Positions 34,575 to 46,061 of a stretch of DNA of 64,000 nucleotides are shown here, piece by piece. Below the pieces are notes generated by a model that had not been told where the DNA came from, made no database searches, and saw only the letters and a list, made by a program, of their open reading frames with translations. The stretch spans positions 1 through 64,000 of the forward strand of contig JAULBX010000670.1 of NCBI GenBank assembly GCA_032358255.1, given 5' to 3'. The DNA is from Heterotrichella gracilis. Lineage: Eukaryota > Sar > Xanthophyceae > Tribonematales > Xanthonemataceae. Every line of letters begins with the position of its first letter. Within the stretch, counting starts at the first letter, position 1. Position numbers and translations under genes: made by a program.

Positions 34575-35085
34575 GTCCGAGACTTATACATGCATAAGGG
34601 GACGTTGTGTGTTTGGATTGGAGACCGCCTTGTGCACGCAAATATGAAAGCACGCGTCGGGCAAACCACTTATCGACAGTCAAACTCTAGAAGGTTCAGG
34701 TTCGGTGGTGTGCCCTGCCTAAAATACCCTGCAGCCCAGCAAACAATCCTTGACAAAAGTGACACATATTGCGCGGGACTCCCTGAGGGGAATATTGAGG
34801 CAGGTACTTGTTTATCTTTATGACAGCTCTAACTCAGAGTCTAAGCCATATCTCCCGCTGCCTACCTGCGCTATTTTATCTCAGGTGCATACTCCAGGCA
34901 CCGATATCACGTTGTCACATCGTTGGTATATGCATGCATGTTGGCATAGACAAGTCAGCACCTGCAACAACCTGCAACAAGCTGCAGGTGTCTACTAAGC
35001 AATATCCCTTTGGTGTTGCGTTTCAATGGTACACTTTAGGTCTGCGTAGCGGTGGATCACTGCTTAGTGGCAGCTGGCTCCAGCC
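34575..35085. promoter_or_regulatory. Shared divergent promoter region, G-patch protein / cactin
   Basis: This 511-bp interval separates the ATGs of two divergently transcribed splicing-related genes, so it should hold both 5' UTRs and promoters. No core element was convincingly identified. Coregulation is an inference from the layout. Confidence 0.5.
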
Positions 35086-38000
35086 ATGGCAAAAGACAAG
35101 AAGGACAAGAAACAGAAGAAGGACAAGAAGAGCAAGAAACGGAGCCGTGACGAGTCCAGCGAGGATGAAGAATACAAAAGGAGCAAGGCGGAAAAGCTGG
35201 TACGTTGCCACTCAGTGCAACCTGGCAGTCTACTTCAGGCAACATCATCCGGCTGTGCAAGCTGCTCGCAGTGTGCACATGATCTCTCCAATGGAAGCAA
35301 GACACAACAACAACCCCTAGAAATCCTTTTGGGCAAGAAAGTGTTGGATTGTATCTGCATGCATATTGCATTGCACATGCATATTACCCACAGCGCAGCA
35401 TGCGGGACGACTTGCGGTATGCGGCACAACCCTGAATCAGACCCCTATGCCACAAGGCCACCCACCCTACTTTTAACTTGATTGCACCAAACGACACACT
35501 GCACATAACCATGTGTGGGGCCGAAGAGAGGATGTGCATGTACAGGCAGCATGTTGTGTCGCAATGCATATCCCAATACTGTTGCTATCTTCAGGCCAAG
35601 TAAGTAGTCAAGCGCCCCAAGCCACCATCCATACCGCAAGGCTGTGCAGTACGCGCCGCACCAAACCCCAGTTTATCACTAGGCGCACCGTTGCATGTTG
35701 TGTGCAGAAATCTGGAGCGTTTGCCTGTACACACTACATCCCAATCCGCGTATTCATCCCCGTTCCTCCCTTAGGCCAGGAAGGTTGCCAATTGGTTAAG
35801 CACCTCAAGGCGCACCCCATACCTAAACCGTAAACCCTAAGCCCCAACCCTAACCTCAAACCCTAAACCCTATACCCTCCCCTCAGGCCAAGAAGGTTGC
35901 CAAGCACCTGAAGGCGCACCCCACAGCGACAGCCCCAACCCTGAACCCTAAACCCTAAACCCTACACCTACACTCAACCCAAGAAGGTTGCCAAGCACAT
36001 CAAGGCGCACCCCACAGGCACAGCCCTTACCCTAAACCTTACACCCTACACTCAGGCACAGCCCTTACCCTAAACCTTATACCCTACACCCTCCCCTCAG
36101 GCCAAGAAGGTCGCCAAGCACCTCAAGGCGCACCCTATCCCGCAAGGCCACAGCAATGAGGACAACCCCTTTGGGGACGCCAACCTCAGCGACAGATTTG
36201 TGTGGAACAAGAAGATAGAGAAGCAGCTGGCGGAGGGGCATGATGTCAAGGAGTTTTCGGCCCGTGCAGAGAAGCAGCGACAGATCGAGCGCCAGGTGGG
36301 GTCATATTTCAATCGCAGTGACAGCCGTGATCGGTTATATTTGCATCAGATTTGAATCCTTCACAATTACATCAGAGTAAATCAGATTGAGCGCCAGGTA
36401 GGTGCAGTCTCATTCGCAGTGACAGCAGTGGTCAGCTACAGTTGCAGAAAAAAACCCTCAAATACATCAGATTATGTCAGATTGAGCGCCAGGTATGGTC
36501 AATTGCAGTCACAGTGACAGCAGTGATTAGTTATACTTGCATGTATCAGTCGCAGGTACATCAGTTCATCTGGAAATTTCCATTCTGGGCAGGCCCTTGT
36601 GCGCATGTACGCATCATTTGCACACGAGAAAACACATACCTGGGTCCACATGTGCATGGCGGTGCTGCATATGCACCTCGCGCACCCAGACAGACCCCAA
36701 TCGTCCCAACACTCATGCCACCAATTAACCCCCACCCACCCCCTCCCCCTCCACCACCACCAGGCTGAGATTGAGAAGGTCAGGATTCGGCGCGAGGAGC
36801 GGGAGGCGGAGAAGGTTCGCATGGAGGAGGAGCTGTCCCTGCTCCAGAAGGAGCGCATGGTGGCAGAGGCGGTGGAGCTGGAGGCCAAGGAGGAGGTGTT
36901 CCACCTGCAGATGGCAATCAAGGTAAGCACAGGCATGGTGTTAAGGTTCACGCTTGCATGTAGGATCCATTTTTACATTCAAAGGGATAGCATTATCCAC
37001 TAGGTCGGTGTTGTTTGCTTTGCATTCCCGGGGCCACCATGGGCTGACTTGACCCAACAGGATCTCACATCGCGCACAGTCAACAAATGGTTTAGACAGT
37101 GCTGAGGATGGACTACAATTGACTGGTGATTGGCCTGCATTGCTGTTGTACATGTAACTAAGTGATTAAGTGTGGCCTTCCAACAAGCGGCGGAGCGGCT
37201 GCATGAGGGGCGGCTTAAGGCCATTGACCTCGTGGCAAAGCCTATAATTGTATTTTTAGCCTTATCTCGATTGTACTTTTGTGGTCGATTGTAATTGTAA
37301 CTGTAATTGTCACTAACCTAGTTACTGTGCCCGTCCAGCGTGCGGAGCAGCGGCTGCGCGAGGGCCGGCCCAAGGCCATCGACCTGATGGCCAAGAACGT
37401 GTACCTGGCAGACGTGTTTGACATAGAGGGCGAGGAGCCATACGCGGTCATGGGCAGGCTCACGGTGGCGCAGCTCAAGGAGCTCAGGGATGACATTCTG
37501 GACTTCCAGGTGGGGCCAGGATTCTAGTGCTTGATGAAATAACGCAAGATCATGTGGTGATGTAGTGCAGTCCTCTTGGTGAGGGGCCGAGCTCTCAAAT
37601 GTCCAATTACAGTTCCAAAACATGTCAGCCTTTGAGCCAAATAGGGGGTTTGTCTATATGCGGTGATGGGCAGACTCAATGTGGGGCAGCTCAAGGAGCT
37701 AAGAGATGACATACTGGACTTCCAAGTGGGGGCACAAGGGCTTCGATACACAAATAAAGATGTGATGTAAAGAAAGTCCTGGTGTTGAGGGGCCGAGCGT
37801 CCCAGTGTCGACATAGGATTACAAATCCATTCGTTTGAACAACCATTTTCATGTATTTTGAGAGTATTGTAAAATCTGGAACATCAGATTCTCAGTTTCT
37901 GCCCACTCTGCTTGCAGGACCTCGACCGCCGCGAGGCGCTGCATGCTGAGTACTGGTCCGCCACCCTGCTGGTGTGCGAAGCTGAGCTGGCTGAGGCCTC

Positions 38001-41000
38001 GCGGCAGGAGGACATTGACCGCGCGCGCATGAAGGGCGAGGCGCCCCCCGCGCACACGCTGGTCAGGGAGGCGGGGCTGCATGGGTCGCTTGACCAGGAT
38101 GTGCAGGTGAGGGTCTGGGTAGGATATTTGGGTTTGGCAGACAAGTGCCTGTGAGAGTATGGGATGGACAGCTATAAGTTATAACTTAACTTTGAGCAAG
38201 GAGTTTGGGGGTTGAGGCCTTGAAGGGGATGCAGGAAGGGAGACGTGCATGAAGGGCGAGGCGCACTTTGCGCACACCCTGGTGCAGGTGAGGGTTTGGA
38301 CAGTTCCTTGTAGTGGTGAAGCGTGGGCAAAGCAGCCCTGACCATCCCCTCCCTGTGACCCACCAAACCCCCCACATAAACACCATAACCCCCTTGTACC
38401 CCCATCCCCACCACACCCTCTTCATACACCATACCCCCTTCACCCCTTTCCTCGCCATAATCCCCACATACACCATAACTCCCACCCTGTACCCCACCGC
38501 ACACTCACCCCCTGCAGATGATGCTCACCGGCAAGTCGCACGCCGAGCTGCTGGAGCTGGAGGAGGGCATCCGAGACCAGCTGGACTCAGGCGCCGCAGC
38601 TGACCCCGAGTACTGGGTGGCCGTACTCAAGCGCCTGCGGGTGCACAAGGCCAAGGCCAGGCTGCGGGGGCTGCATGCGCAGCTGCTGGAGCGCCAGCTG
38701 GCGGCAGATGGGGAACGGGAGCGGGTGGATGTGGCTGCCGCCATGGGCTGGAATGAGGAGGACCAGGTGGGTGGGGGGTAGGAAAATAGCAATCTTCTAT
38801 TATATTCCATGGTATAGATTTTTTAAATTTAAAAGAATACCTTTTTTATAAAGCTTTACACGAAGGTGGAATGAGGAGGGGGTTCTGCAGGTACAGTGGG
38901 GTGTGCATATGTGGCGAGATGCGTGTTATGGCAGGATCGGGTGGATGTGGCTGCGGCCATGGGCTGGAAAGAGGAGACCAGGTGGGTGTTGTGGTGGGGG
39001 GTGGGGGTGTTCTGCGGGCATGGTGGTGTGTGGGCGTTGGGGAGATAGGGGAAGGAGAGCGGGTGGATGATCATGATGATTTGCAGCGGCCAGGCTGTCT
39101 TGTGCAGTATCACATGGCTTGGAATTGGGCTACATGTATGCATTGGACCAATGGGACTTCACAACACCCTAGGGACTGCATTCAACCTTCATTGTATAGG
39201 TCGTGCAATAATCCAGCGGTGGCATTGAAACACTGTTGGGATCCTGCAACATGTCCTATGCACTGCAGCAGCTGCTTTCTCTTCTGCCTGACACAACCCC
39301 CATGTGTGCCCCGCCCCGCAGGTGCCTCGCCAAGGGGTGGTTTTGCACAATGACGAAGAGATTGAGCTGGCTGAGGAGGCAGGGGAAGAGCAGGAGGAAG
39401 AAGCAGCAGGGGTGGCAGGGGAGGAGGAGGAGAGTGAGCAGGAGGAGAACGTGGGGCAGTACAGCCCAGAGCCGCTGCGGCCGGAACAGGTAGGGTTTAG
39501 GGTGCAGCTGGCGAAGGTTTTAGGTGCCGCTGGTGGCCCAGCACTGCATGGGAGTGCTTTACTATATGGGCAGGTGCAACTGGGGCATGATCCATTGCGA
39601 TGCGATGCAGCTGGTTGGACTTTGAAACCATCTCCATCTGTCTAGCAGCCCAATGTGCTTCCCCCTCCTGCCCATTCAGTTACACCTGATGCTTTGGCGA
39701 CGCTGCCGCCTCCCAGCCGCCAGTGTGTGCCGCGCTTGCCTTGACTCCCCTGCTTGCCCTAGTTGTCCCTCACCCTTATCTTGTCTTGTCTACTTACTAC
39801 CCCCTGGTTCCCCAGGTCCATGGCCAAGATGTGGTGAGTGAGGTTGAGGACATGCGCATACTGGAGCTGCTGCGAGCGCAGGTGAGGGGGGGTATACTAC
39901 TGATGCAGGGCTATGGTAGCGCAGCGATAGTCCCTAGTGACTGTGACTACCTGTATCATCGCTGTATCATCCTTTGGTAATAATCAGGTGGAACATTTCC
40001 CATGCGTTCCAGCGGCACGGTGCGATCATCGACTTGCTCATAACGCCCTCGGGCAAGCCACTCTTTCCATGAGCTAACAAAAATCGACGTACACAAAACA
40101 CATCAATCATGCATTTTGGTTTATTCGTTTTCACAGTTGTGGGCCACTGCGATAGGAGAAAAATACAATAAATCAAATAGATTAAACAATTGATTCCAAT
40201 TTACGTATCTTTGCAGGTGCGCTACCGCGACGCGCAGCTGTTCCGCGCCGCCGCCGCTGCTGCGGCATCCGGCAAGCCCTCGGGCGCCGACGACGCGGAC
40301 CGCGCCTACCAGCGCCTCATCTCAGACCCCGGCTCCCAGCTGGGCAACCACAACCCCATGCTGCGCTACATCACGGACGCCGCGCCGCAGCGGGGCGAGG
40401 CAGCCATGCGCTCCGGCCTGCCGCCACCCGGGGAGGACCCCAAGGACCGGCAGTTCATGGTGCGCTCGCTTAGGGTTATCTTGTAGGGTGCGGGATATTG
40501 GGTGAATTGAAGGAGGAGAAAGGTGGCCCCTTCCGTTAACTCAACACTTACTTAATTTCCTTGTTTGTGCCTCTTTCAGGCCAGCGCCAGCCGCATGATG
40601 GGCGACATGAACGAGGAGAAGGACGCGCCATTTGGCGGGGAGGTGGCGCTGGAGTCGCAGGTGTACTGGTGGCACGAGAAGTACCGGCCGCGCAAGCCCA
40701 AGTACTTCAACCGCGTGCACACGGGCTACGAGTGGAACAAGTACAACCAGACGCACTACGACTCGGACAACCCGCCGCCAAAGGTAGGGTTGCCGTGCAG
40801 TTAGGGTAATATCCCACTGGTTAGGGTAACTAGTGGTGGTCATACATGCAGACGCACTGCGACTCTAACAACCCACCGCCAAAGGTAGGTTGGCTTGCAT
40901 CCTGTTTTTGTTATCTTCACACTGTGGCAATGCAGATGGAGTAGCAGTCGGGCTCGCAGCTGTGGCGCCGGGGAGCTTGGTCCGAGCACTGTTTCCACCC

Positions 41001-41417
41001 ATTTGTTGCTACCCCGCAATCTCAGGTGCTCAGGTCAGCCCATGGGGCCTACGGTTAGGGCCATATTCTGGAGTTGGGGTATCATTGACCTAGTCACTAG
41101 CAACCCGTGACACGTGCCCTAAACCCTGCCCCCGCCCCCACCTCCAGGTTGTGCAAGGCTACAAGTTCAACATCTTCTTCCCCGACCTCATCGACAAGAC
41201 AGAGGCGCCAACCTACTCGGTGGAAAAGGACCCAGCCAGCGCCGACGGCAGCATGTGCTACATCCGGTTCCATGCGGGCCCGCCCTACGAGGACATCGCC
41301 TTCCGCATTCTCAACAAGGAGTGGGAGTACAGCCACAAAAAGGGGTTCAAGTCCACCTTTGAGCGGGGCATCCTGCACCTGTACTTTAACTTCAAGCGGC
41401 AGCGGTACAGGCGGTAG
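35086..41417 (+). CDS. CACTIN: Cactin, spliceosome-associated protein
   Basis: Conserved nuclear protein needed for pre-mRNA splicing fidelity. Exons are 35086-35199, 36101-36295, 36764-36922, 37339-37509, 37918-38106, 38518-38766, 39322-39489, 39816-39881, 40217-40459, 40580-40783 and 41148-41417. Every intron is phase 0. The product is 675 residues, close to the usual length. The N-terminus is Lys-rich (KDKKDKKQKKDKKSKKR). NPFGDANLSDRFVWNKK and the following Glu/Arg-rich helices are the cactin mid region. An acidic tract (EEAGEEQEEEAAG) follows. The C-terminal cactin domain is intact (YWWHEKYRPRKPKYFNRVHT, KYNQTHYDSDNPPPK, VQGYKFNIFFPDL, GPPYEDIAFRI), ending in FNFKRQRYRR just before the stop, as in animal and plant cactins. 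Most introns contain partial copies of an adjacent exon. The start ATG has favourable context (ccATGg). Confidence 0.94.
35774..36150 (+). repeat. Four tandem copies of the cactin exon 2 5' end
   Basis: The unit gccaagaaggttgccaagcac-t-aaggcgcacccc recurs at about 35774, 35886, 35978 and 36101, separated by telomere-like ccctaaaccct spacers. Only the copy at 36101 opens into exon 2. Copies two and three keep a nearly intact AKKVAKHLKAHP coding frame and a plausible acceptor. Confidence 0.9.
37186..37244 (+). repeat. Ghost copy of cactin exon 4 5' end
   Basis: A degenerate copy of the exon 4 start (cggagcggctgc--gaggg-cgg, then aaggccattgacct) lies about 150 bp before the real exon 4 acceptor. 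Confidence 0.75.
37655..37728 (+). repeat. Ghost copy of cactin exon 4 3' end
   Basis: The sequence coding YAVMGRL-V-QLKELRDDILDFQ is repeated with substitutions, and its donor is altered to caagtg, about 150 bp after the true exon 4. Confidence 0.8.
38246..38296 (+). repeat. Ghost copy of cactin exon 5 3' half
   Basis: The stretch cgtgcatgaagggcgaggcgc followed by tgcgcacac-ctggt and a caggtgagg donor repeats the end of exon 5 with internal deletion. Confidence 0.75.
38932..38986 (+). repeat. Ghost copy of cactin exon 6 3' end
   Basis: A copy of cgggtggatgtggctg-ggccatgggctgga with the accaggtggg donor follows exon 6 in the intron. Confidence 0.75.
40848..40892 (+). repeat. Ghost copy of cactin exon 10 3' end
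   Basis: cagacgcactgcgactctaacaacccaccgccaaaggtagg repeats the coding end THYDSDNPPPK with its donor, 65 bp after the true donor. It keeps a usable donor site. Confidence 0.8.
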
Positions 41418-42433
41418 TACCAGAGTGTGTGTGTGGGGGGGGGGGGGGCAAGGGCGTGGTGTGAGAGAGGGTGTGGGGTGGGGGTGGCGGTCTGTGGGAT
41501 GCAATAGATACCGTGGTTGGTGGGGTGGCGCCAGGCATTCATAGATATATACAGCCATGGCATCGGCGCAGGGCTATAAAATATTGTCATTTTGGCATCT
41601 GATGATTCATAATGAAGTTCATGTGGCGGTCATTGACCGCGCCCCATCAGCCATCATGGCATTGCCTGCGGGCATCAAGGGCAGCCTGCGGCAATTAGCC
41701 ATTGGCCCCTATTAGGCCATCCTATGAGGCCATTAGCCCCTTGACAAAACCGTTTTAATTTGGCAATAATTTGACGGTCACCGCGACGGCGTCGAAATTC
41801 GTTCATGACAATGTCATGTGGATATCGCCCATCAGCTGACTAGACTAAGTCCTGAGCAAAGGTCCTGGGTGCGAACCCTGCGGATAGTTGGCGCTGCCAG
41901 CGACATGATGTGATGTCTGACACGGCGTGCAGGCTGCGACCCGGACCCGATGGCCAGTTGCATATATTAATTTTGCAAACGGCAACATGGTGCCATCATG
42001 CTGGTAACCACCCCGGGCCCGCACACTGGCAGTAATTGCAATGGGTGAGTAATTTTGTTACAGCGAACTCATTCAGATTCTGAACCACTCTAAAATGTTG
42101 AACGTTAAGTCTTGATGGTGCATTAAGCATATATGATACAGTGTCAGTGCAGACTGTCGTGACAATCATTTGCATCTTGTTCAATTATGTTATTTCTGCA
42201 GCCTGACACCCCACACCCCACCCCACGTCGCCCCTTTCCCTGCGTCGTCCTTTCAACCCTAGCTCAGGGCCATGCCCCGCCCAATCCCGGCGGTAGCACT
42301 TGCTCCTGCACCCCGACCTCCCCCGGTCGCCCATAGTACCCTAGTTTAGGGTTTGCGCCCTGCTCATGCCCGGCGGTAGCAGGTGCTCCTGCAGGTTAAA
42401 CACCACCCCCCCTCCCTTGTCTCCTGCTCAACC
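41418..42433. other. Convergent 3' intergenic region
   Basis: One kilobase between the cactin stop and the RanBPM-like stop. It begins with a gtgtgtggg-type run of 14 G residues (about 41433-41448). It ends with ghost copies of the last RanBPM exon (about 42270-42400). No gene is recognised in between. Confidence 0.5.
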
Positions 42434-42497
42434 CTAGTTTAGGGTTTGCGCCCTGCTCATGCCCGGCGGTAGCAGGTGCTCCTGCAGGTTGAACACT
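42270..42497 (-). repeat. Tandem copies of the last exon of the RanBPM-like gene
   Basis: The block ctagtttagggtttgcgccctgctcatgcccggcggtagcaggtgctcctgcaggtt occurs at 42341 and 42434, a period of 93 bp. A more decayed copy lies at about 42270. The block at 42434 is the genuine 3' end, where cta is the complement of the TAG stop. Confidence 0.85.
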
Positions 42498-45400
42498 TCC
42501 CCCTGGTTACCGTTGCATGCGTGCGCCTCCTGGTGCACCGCCACTAGCTGCTGAAGCACGCGCTCAAGCACGGCCTGGGGGGGCGAGAAAGGGGAGGGTC
42601 ATATGCGGGGCACGATGGACATTGTTTCCCACTTTGCCATGTGGTCTAGGGTTTAGGGTTCAGGGTTCTTCCCTTGATCTGAGCCCGGAGAAAGAGGTGC
42701 GATACTAGGCTTAGCAGGGCTACTTGGCGTGCCGCGGGAAAATCCAGAGGCTACTTAGGGTTTAACCACCTCCACACCCCTTGGCAATACCCCCGCGCCT
42801 GAGGCCGCTGCGGCCTGCTCCCTGCCCCTGGCCAAGCCACTGAACTTAGGATCATTACATACAATAGGAGGCTTTGCCTTCTCTCATATGCCCGTTGGCA
42901 AATCTTGCACCCCCCACCTGAGGTTCCGCGCCCTGCGCATCCCCGCTCGCCGCCGCCAGCATGGCCCTGTTGACCACATCCGCCACCATTTCCCGCTGCC
43001 CCATCCCCAGCAGGTGGGCCAGCGGGGACTCGCTAGGGTTTTCGTAGGCGATGAGCGCCACCACGCTGTGCAGGACCTCGTCCAAGCCAGGGTTGTGGCC
43101 GCGCAGGTTGGAGAGGGTGGACTGGGCAAACTGGACCGCCTCTGAGATCCTGCCAGACCTGTGGAGGGGGTGGGAGTGTTGTGAGGGGTGGGGGGTGACA
43201 GGGGGAGGGTGGTGGGTGTGGGTGCATGCCAACCCGACGCGTGCACCATCCACCCAGGCTGCATTTGCAAGGACACCGTCACAGCAACGATGTCAGATCA
43301 TTGAAAACGTGTGTTAACAATGAAAGGAAGTTGCGTCGTCCTCCCATCTCCCACCCCTCACCCCACAAACCGAACGGGCAGATAATTAGTTCCATGCACT
43401 AACGCATCCAGGTTAGCAGCAGGTCTTGGCACATCCGGCGCCAAGCAATTAGGTCATTAGTATTGCATGGTCTACACCAGCAGGATACTGATGCCAACAG
43501 AATTAGAATGGTCCATTGGTACAACCCCCACGAGGTTGGTTCTGCACGAACCATCGGGACATACAACCCACCTGATGAGCTCTATGTAGTGCTGGCAGCT
43601 GACGTGGAAGTGCGCCTCCCAGCTGAGCTGCATCAACCCCATGTCACCCAGCACAGACCGAGCAGCCTCCACCTCGCCACGCACAATATGCTGACGCACG
43701 CGCTTGCGCAGGCCCAGGTTGGCAGCCTCAGGCCCATCCTGGCCCCTGCGAGTGGGGTTTTACCAGTGGGGATGAGGGTGGGGATGAAAGTGGGGATCGG
43801 CGGGGACCAGAGTGGCAGGATGGGATAAGGACAGGGACAGTGATGAGCACCCGCCCCACACGATGTGCTGACGGGGATGGGAGTGGGGATGGCGGTGATG
43901 TGAGTTACATTGTCGGGATGAGAGTGGGGAATGTGAGGCACTGCCTTTCCAGCGGGCATGCATGGGTCGGAAGCTTGGTGGGGGGCAGAGGCGGGGTTAA
44001 TGGTTCATTCGCATCAGAAAACCCTGAACCCTAACCCCCACCTGTCCGGTGCCATGCGCCCGCATCCCCCACCAGCCACAATGCAATGCCCTAAACCCTA
44101 GCCCAAAAACCCTAACCCCCACCTGTCCAGTACCGTGCCGCTGGCCTCCCCCACCGCTCCCGCGCCAAGGTCAAATGCCGCCAGCGTGTCGGCATAGCCA
44201 TAGTGCAGCAGGTAGTTGCGCACCATCTGGTGGCAGTCCGCGGGGGGGATGTGCGCGCTGCAGGAGCGGGAGAGGGCATGTGAGGGAAACGCGGAAGTGG
44301 GGTTAGGTAATGGTGAGTGGCGGATGGCGCAAATATAGCCGTTGGGAGCGTTTAACGGTGGTGCAGGGTGTGCGCCAAACAGGGCATGTGTGCCACCTCC
44401 TGTCATACCTATGCACCGCCACCTCTTGCTGCTCCCGCTCATCCTGAAGCAGCGCCTGCACAAAGGTGGTTAAACCTTATAATTTTGGCGCCAATCTAAG
44501 GCTCTATGGGTGTTTGCAAATGTAGTTTGGTGCGGCAGTGCAGTGGCAGTAAACCAGGCCAGACACGTTGCTGGCAGAGCAGGCTACGCACCTCCACATC
44601 AAAGCGGAAGGGCGCGTTGCCAAAGTTGACCTCCACGCAGTCTGACTGACTGCACGCGCACACGCATGCCGCTGTAAGTGAGTTTGCTGTCGCAAATGGG
44701 TGTAGTGGGTTAGGGTTTAGGGTTTAGCATCACACACCTGTGCAGGCCGATCGTTGGGAATAAGGGGACGGCCGTGACGCCCTTGAACGCCACGCCTATG
44801 TGCTTGCCGTTCTTCCTGCAAGGAATATAAATCCTCTCAGTTACAACCCTTAAATCCGGAAATGCACTTCTTCACTGGTTGGTGGGGTGCGGGCACGGGG
44901 GTGGTGGTTGTGAGGCTGGTGGTTGTGGGTGCGGGTGTGGCTGAGGCTGAGGTGTGGCGTGGGTGGTGGTGGCATGGTGTGATAGAGGTGCTGGTGGTGG
45001 TGGGTGGTGGTGGTGGTTGGGTTGGGGTACCCACGTAAAGAACACCTCCTGGCGCCCCAGGTGGAACCCTGCGCCAATGGTGTCCCCCGCGCCAAAGGGC
45101 GGCCCATAGTCCTCCCCTCTCGTGCAGTTCGAGTACTTCTTCCCGCTATCTCCCCTGTACCCATAGCTGTTGGGCTCCCACCTGAAGGCGCCAGGCACAA
45201 CCATGGCTCATGTGACTGGGATTAAACCTGGATGGCTAAACGGCATGCAAGAAGGTAGCACAATCAGCTCAGTTCAGGCAACGCATCGTGATCTACGTAC
45301 CCAGGGTGCCTTCCCATCTTGAAGTTCTTGTCAGAAAAGCCCACCCCGATCTCGCCCCGCTCGCTGGCTTCCTTTACAGTGACCTCGAAGTAGTACAGCA

Positions 45401-45569
45401 GGCGCTTCCGGGGCACGGAGTGGTTGCCCTGTATGCACCCCACGTCGTTCTCATGCTGCGCCTGGCCTGTGTACTTGACCGTGAGCTTGTCCTTGCTGGC
45501 TTCCAGGAAGAGGTTGAAGTCGCTGATGTTGAGCTCGGAAGGGAGGGGTTCCTCCTCCACACCCGCCAT
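42434..45569 (-). CDS. RanBPM/RanBP9-like SPRY-LisH-CTLH-CRA protein
   Basis: Scaffold subunit of the CTLH/GID E3 ubiquitin ligase. Exons on the minus strand are 45569-45301, 45181-45035, 44815-44738, 44649-44592, 44455-44409, 44257-44123, 43745-43572, 43158-42918 and 42574-42434. Phases close, giving 429 residues. The SPRY domain spans about residues 45-180 (YYFEVTVKEASERGEIGVGF, YGYRGDSGKKY, GDTIGAGF, FFTKNGKHIGVAF, VEVNFGNAPFRFD). A LisH motif follows (MVRNYLLHYGYADTLAAF). CTLH is RKRVRQHIVRGEVEAARSVL and CRA starts at SGRISEAVQFAQSTL and reaches the C-terminus. The last residues, RAQTLN, are encoded by a telomere-like aaaccctaaac that leads straight into the stop. It lies head to head with CCR4. 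The start ATG is in frame after an upstream non-ATG extension. Confidence 0.92.
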
Positions 45570-46061
45570 GGTTTCACTGCCAAGCAAGCAGCGTGGCGTG
45601 TACGGTATTACATGGGATGCGTATTGGAGAGTTCATAAGTGGGTTTCGGGTCCCCGAGTTTCTATCGTAGTTCGACGACAGATATGAAGGTGTATCGTTT
45701 ATGCATGCATTTGGCATTAGGTGGATGGGCACCGTTATTGCAGCGGCGATGCTTTCTGCGACTGGAAGAGGCACAGACACAGACACAGACTCTTTCAGTT
45801 TGGGCCGCTATTTATGACATACAAGGGCCGAGGAATCTGCAAATTCTCCCTTGTCCTTAGAACGGCGGTCCGCCGATGCAGGCGGCACGAGCGGTGGCAC
45901 AGGCGGGGCTGGCGAAAACAGAGGCATCAAGCAAGTCAGGTTCTATAAACCTGGAGTTCAAACCCTTTGGCTGATTAACAGGACGTTCCGGGCAGGCCAA
46001 CGTCCCGGTTGTGTTCGCCTGCTGCGCAGGAAGGTAGCGGTATGGAGTGAAAAGATGTCCT
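45570..46061. promoter_or_regulatory. Shared divergent promoter region, RanBPM-like / CCR4
   Basis: This 492-bp interval separates the start codons of the minus-strand RanBPM-like gene and the plus-strand CCR4 gene. Both encode parts of turnover machinery (protein and mRNA). No specific element was identified. Confidence 0.5.

Noticed and set aside
41433-41448. Poly-G run as an assembly gap or functional G-quadruplex
   Set aside because: It is a simple G homopolymer after a gtgtgtg stretch in the cactin 3' UTR; nothing beyond low complexity can be supported.
41840-41915. Possible tRNA-like segment with ggtgcgaaccc near 41867-41890
   Set aside because: The T-arm does not match GGTTC, and no consistent acceptor, D and anticodon stems could be paired around it.
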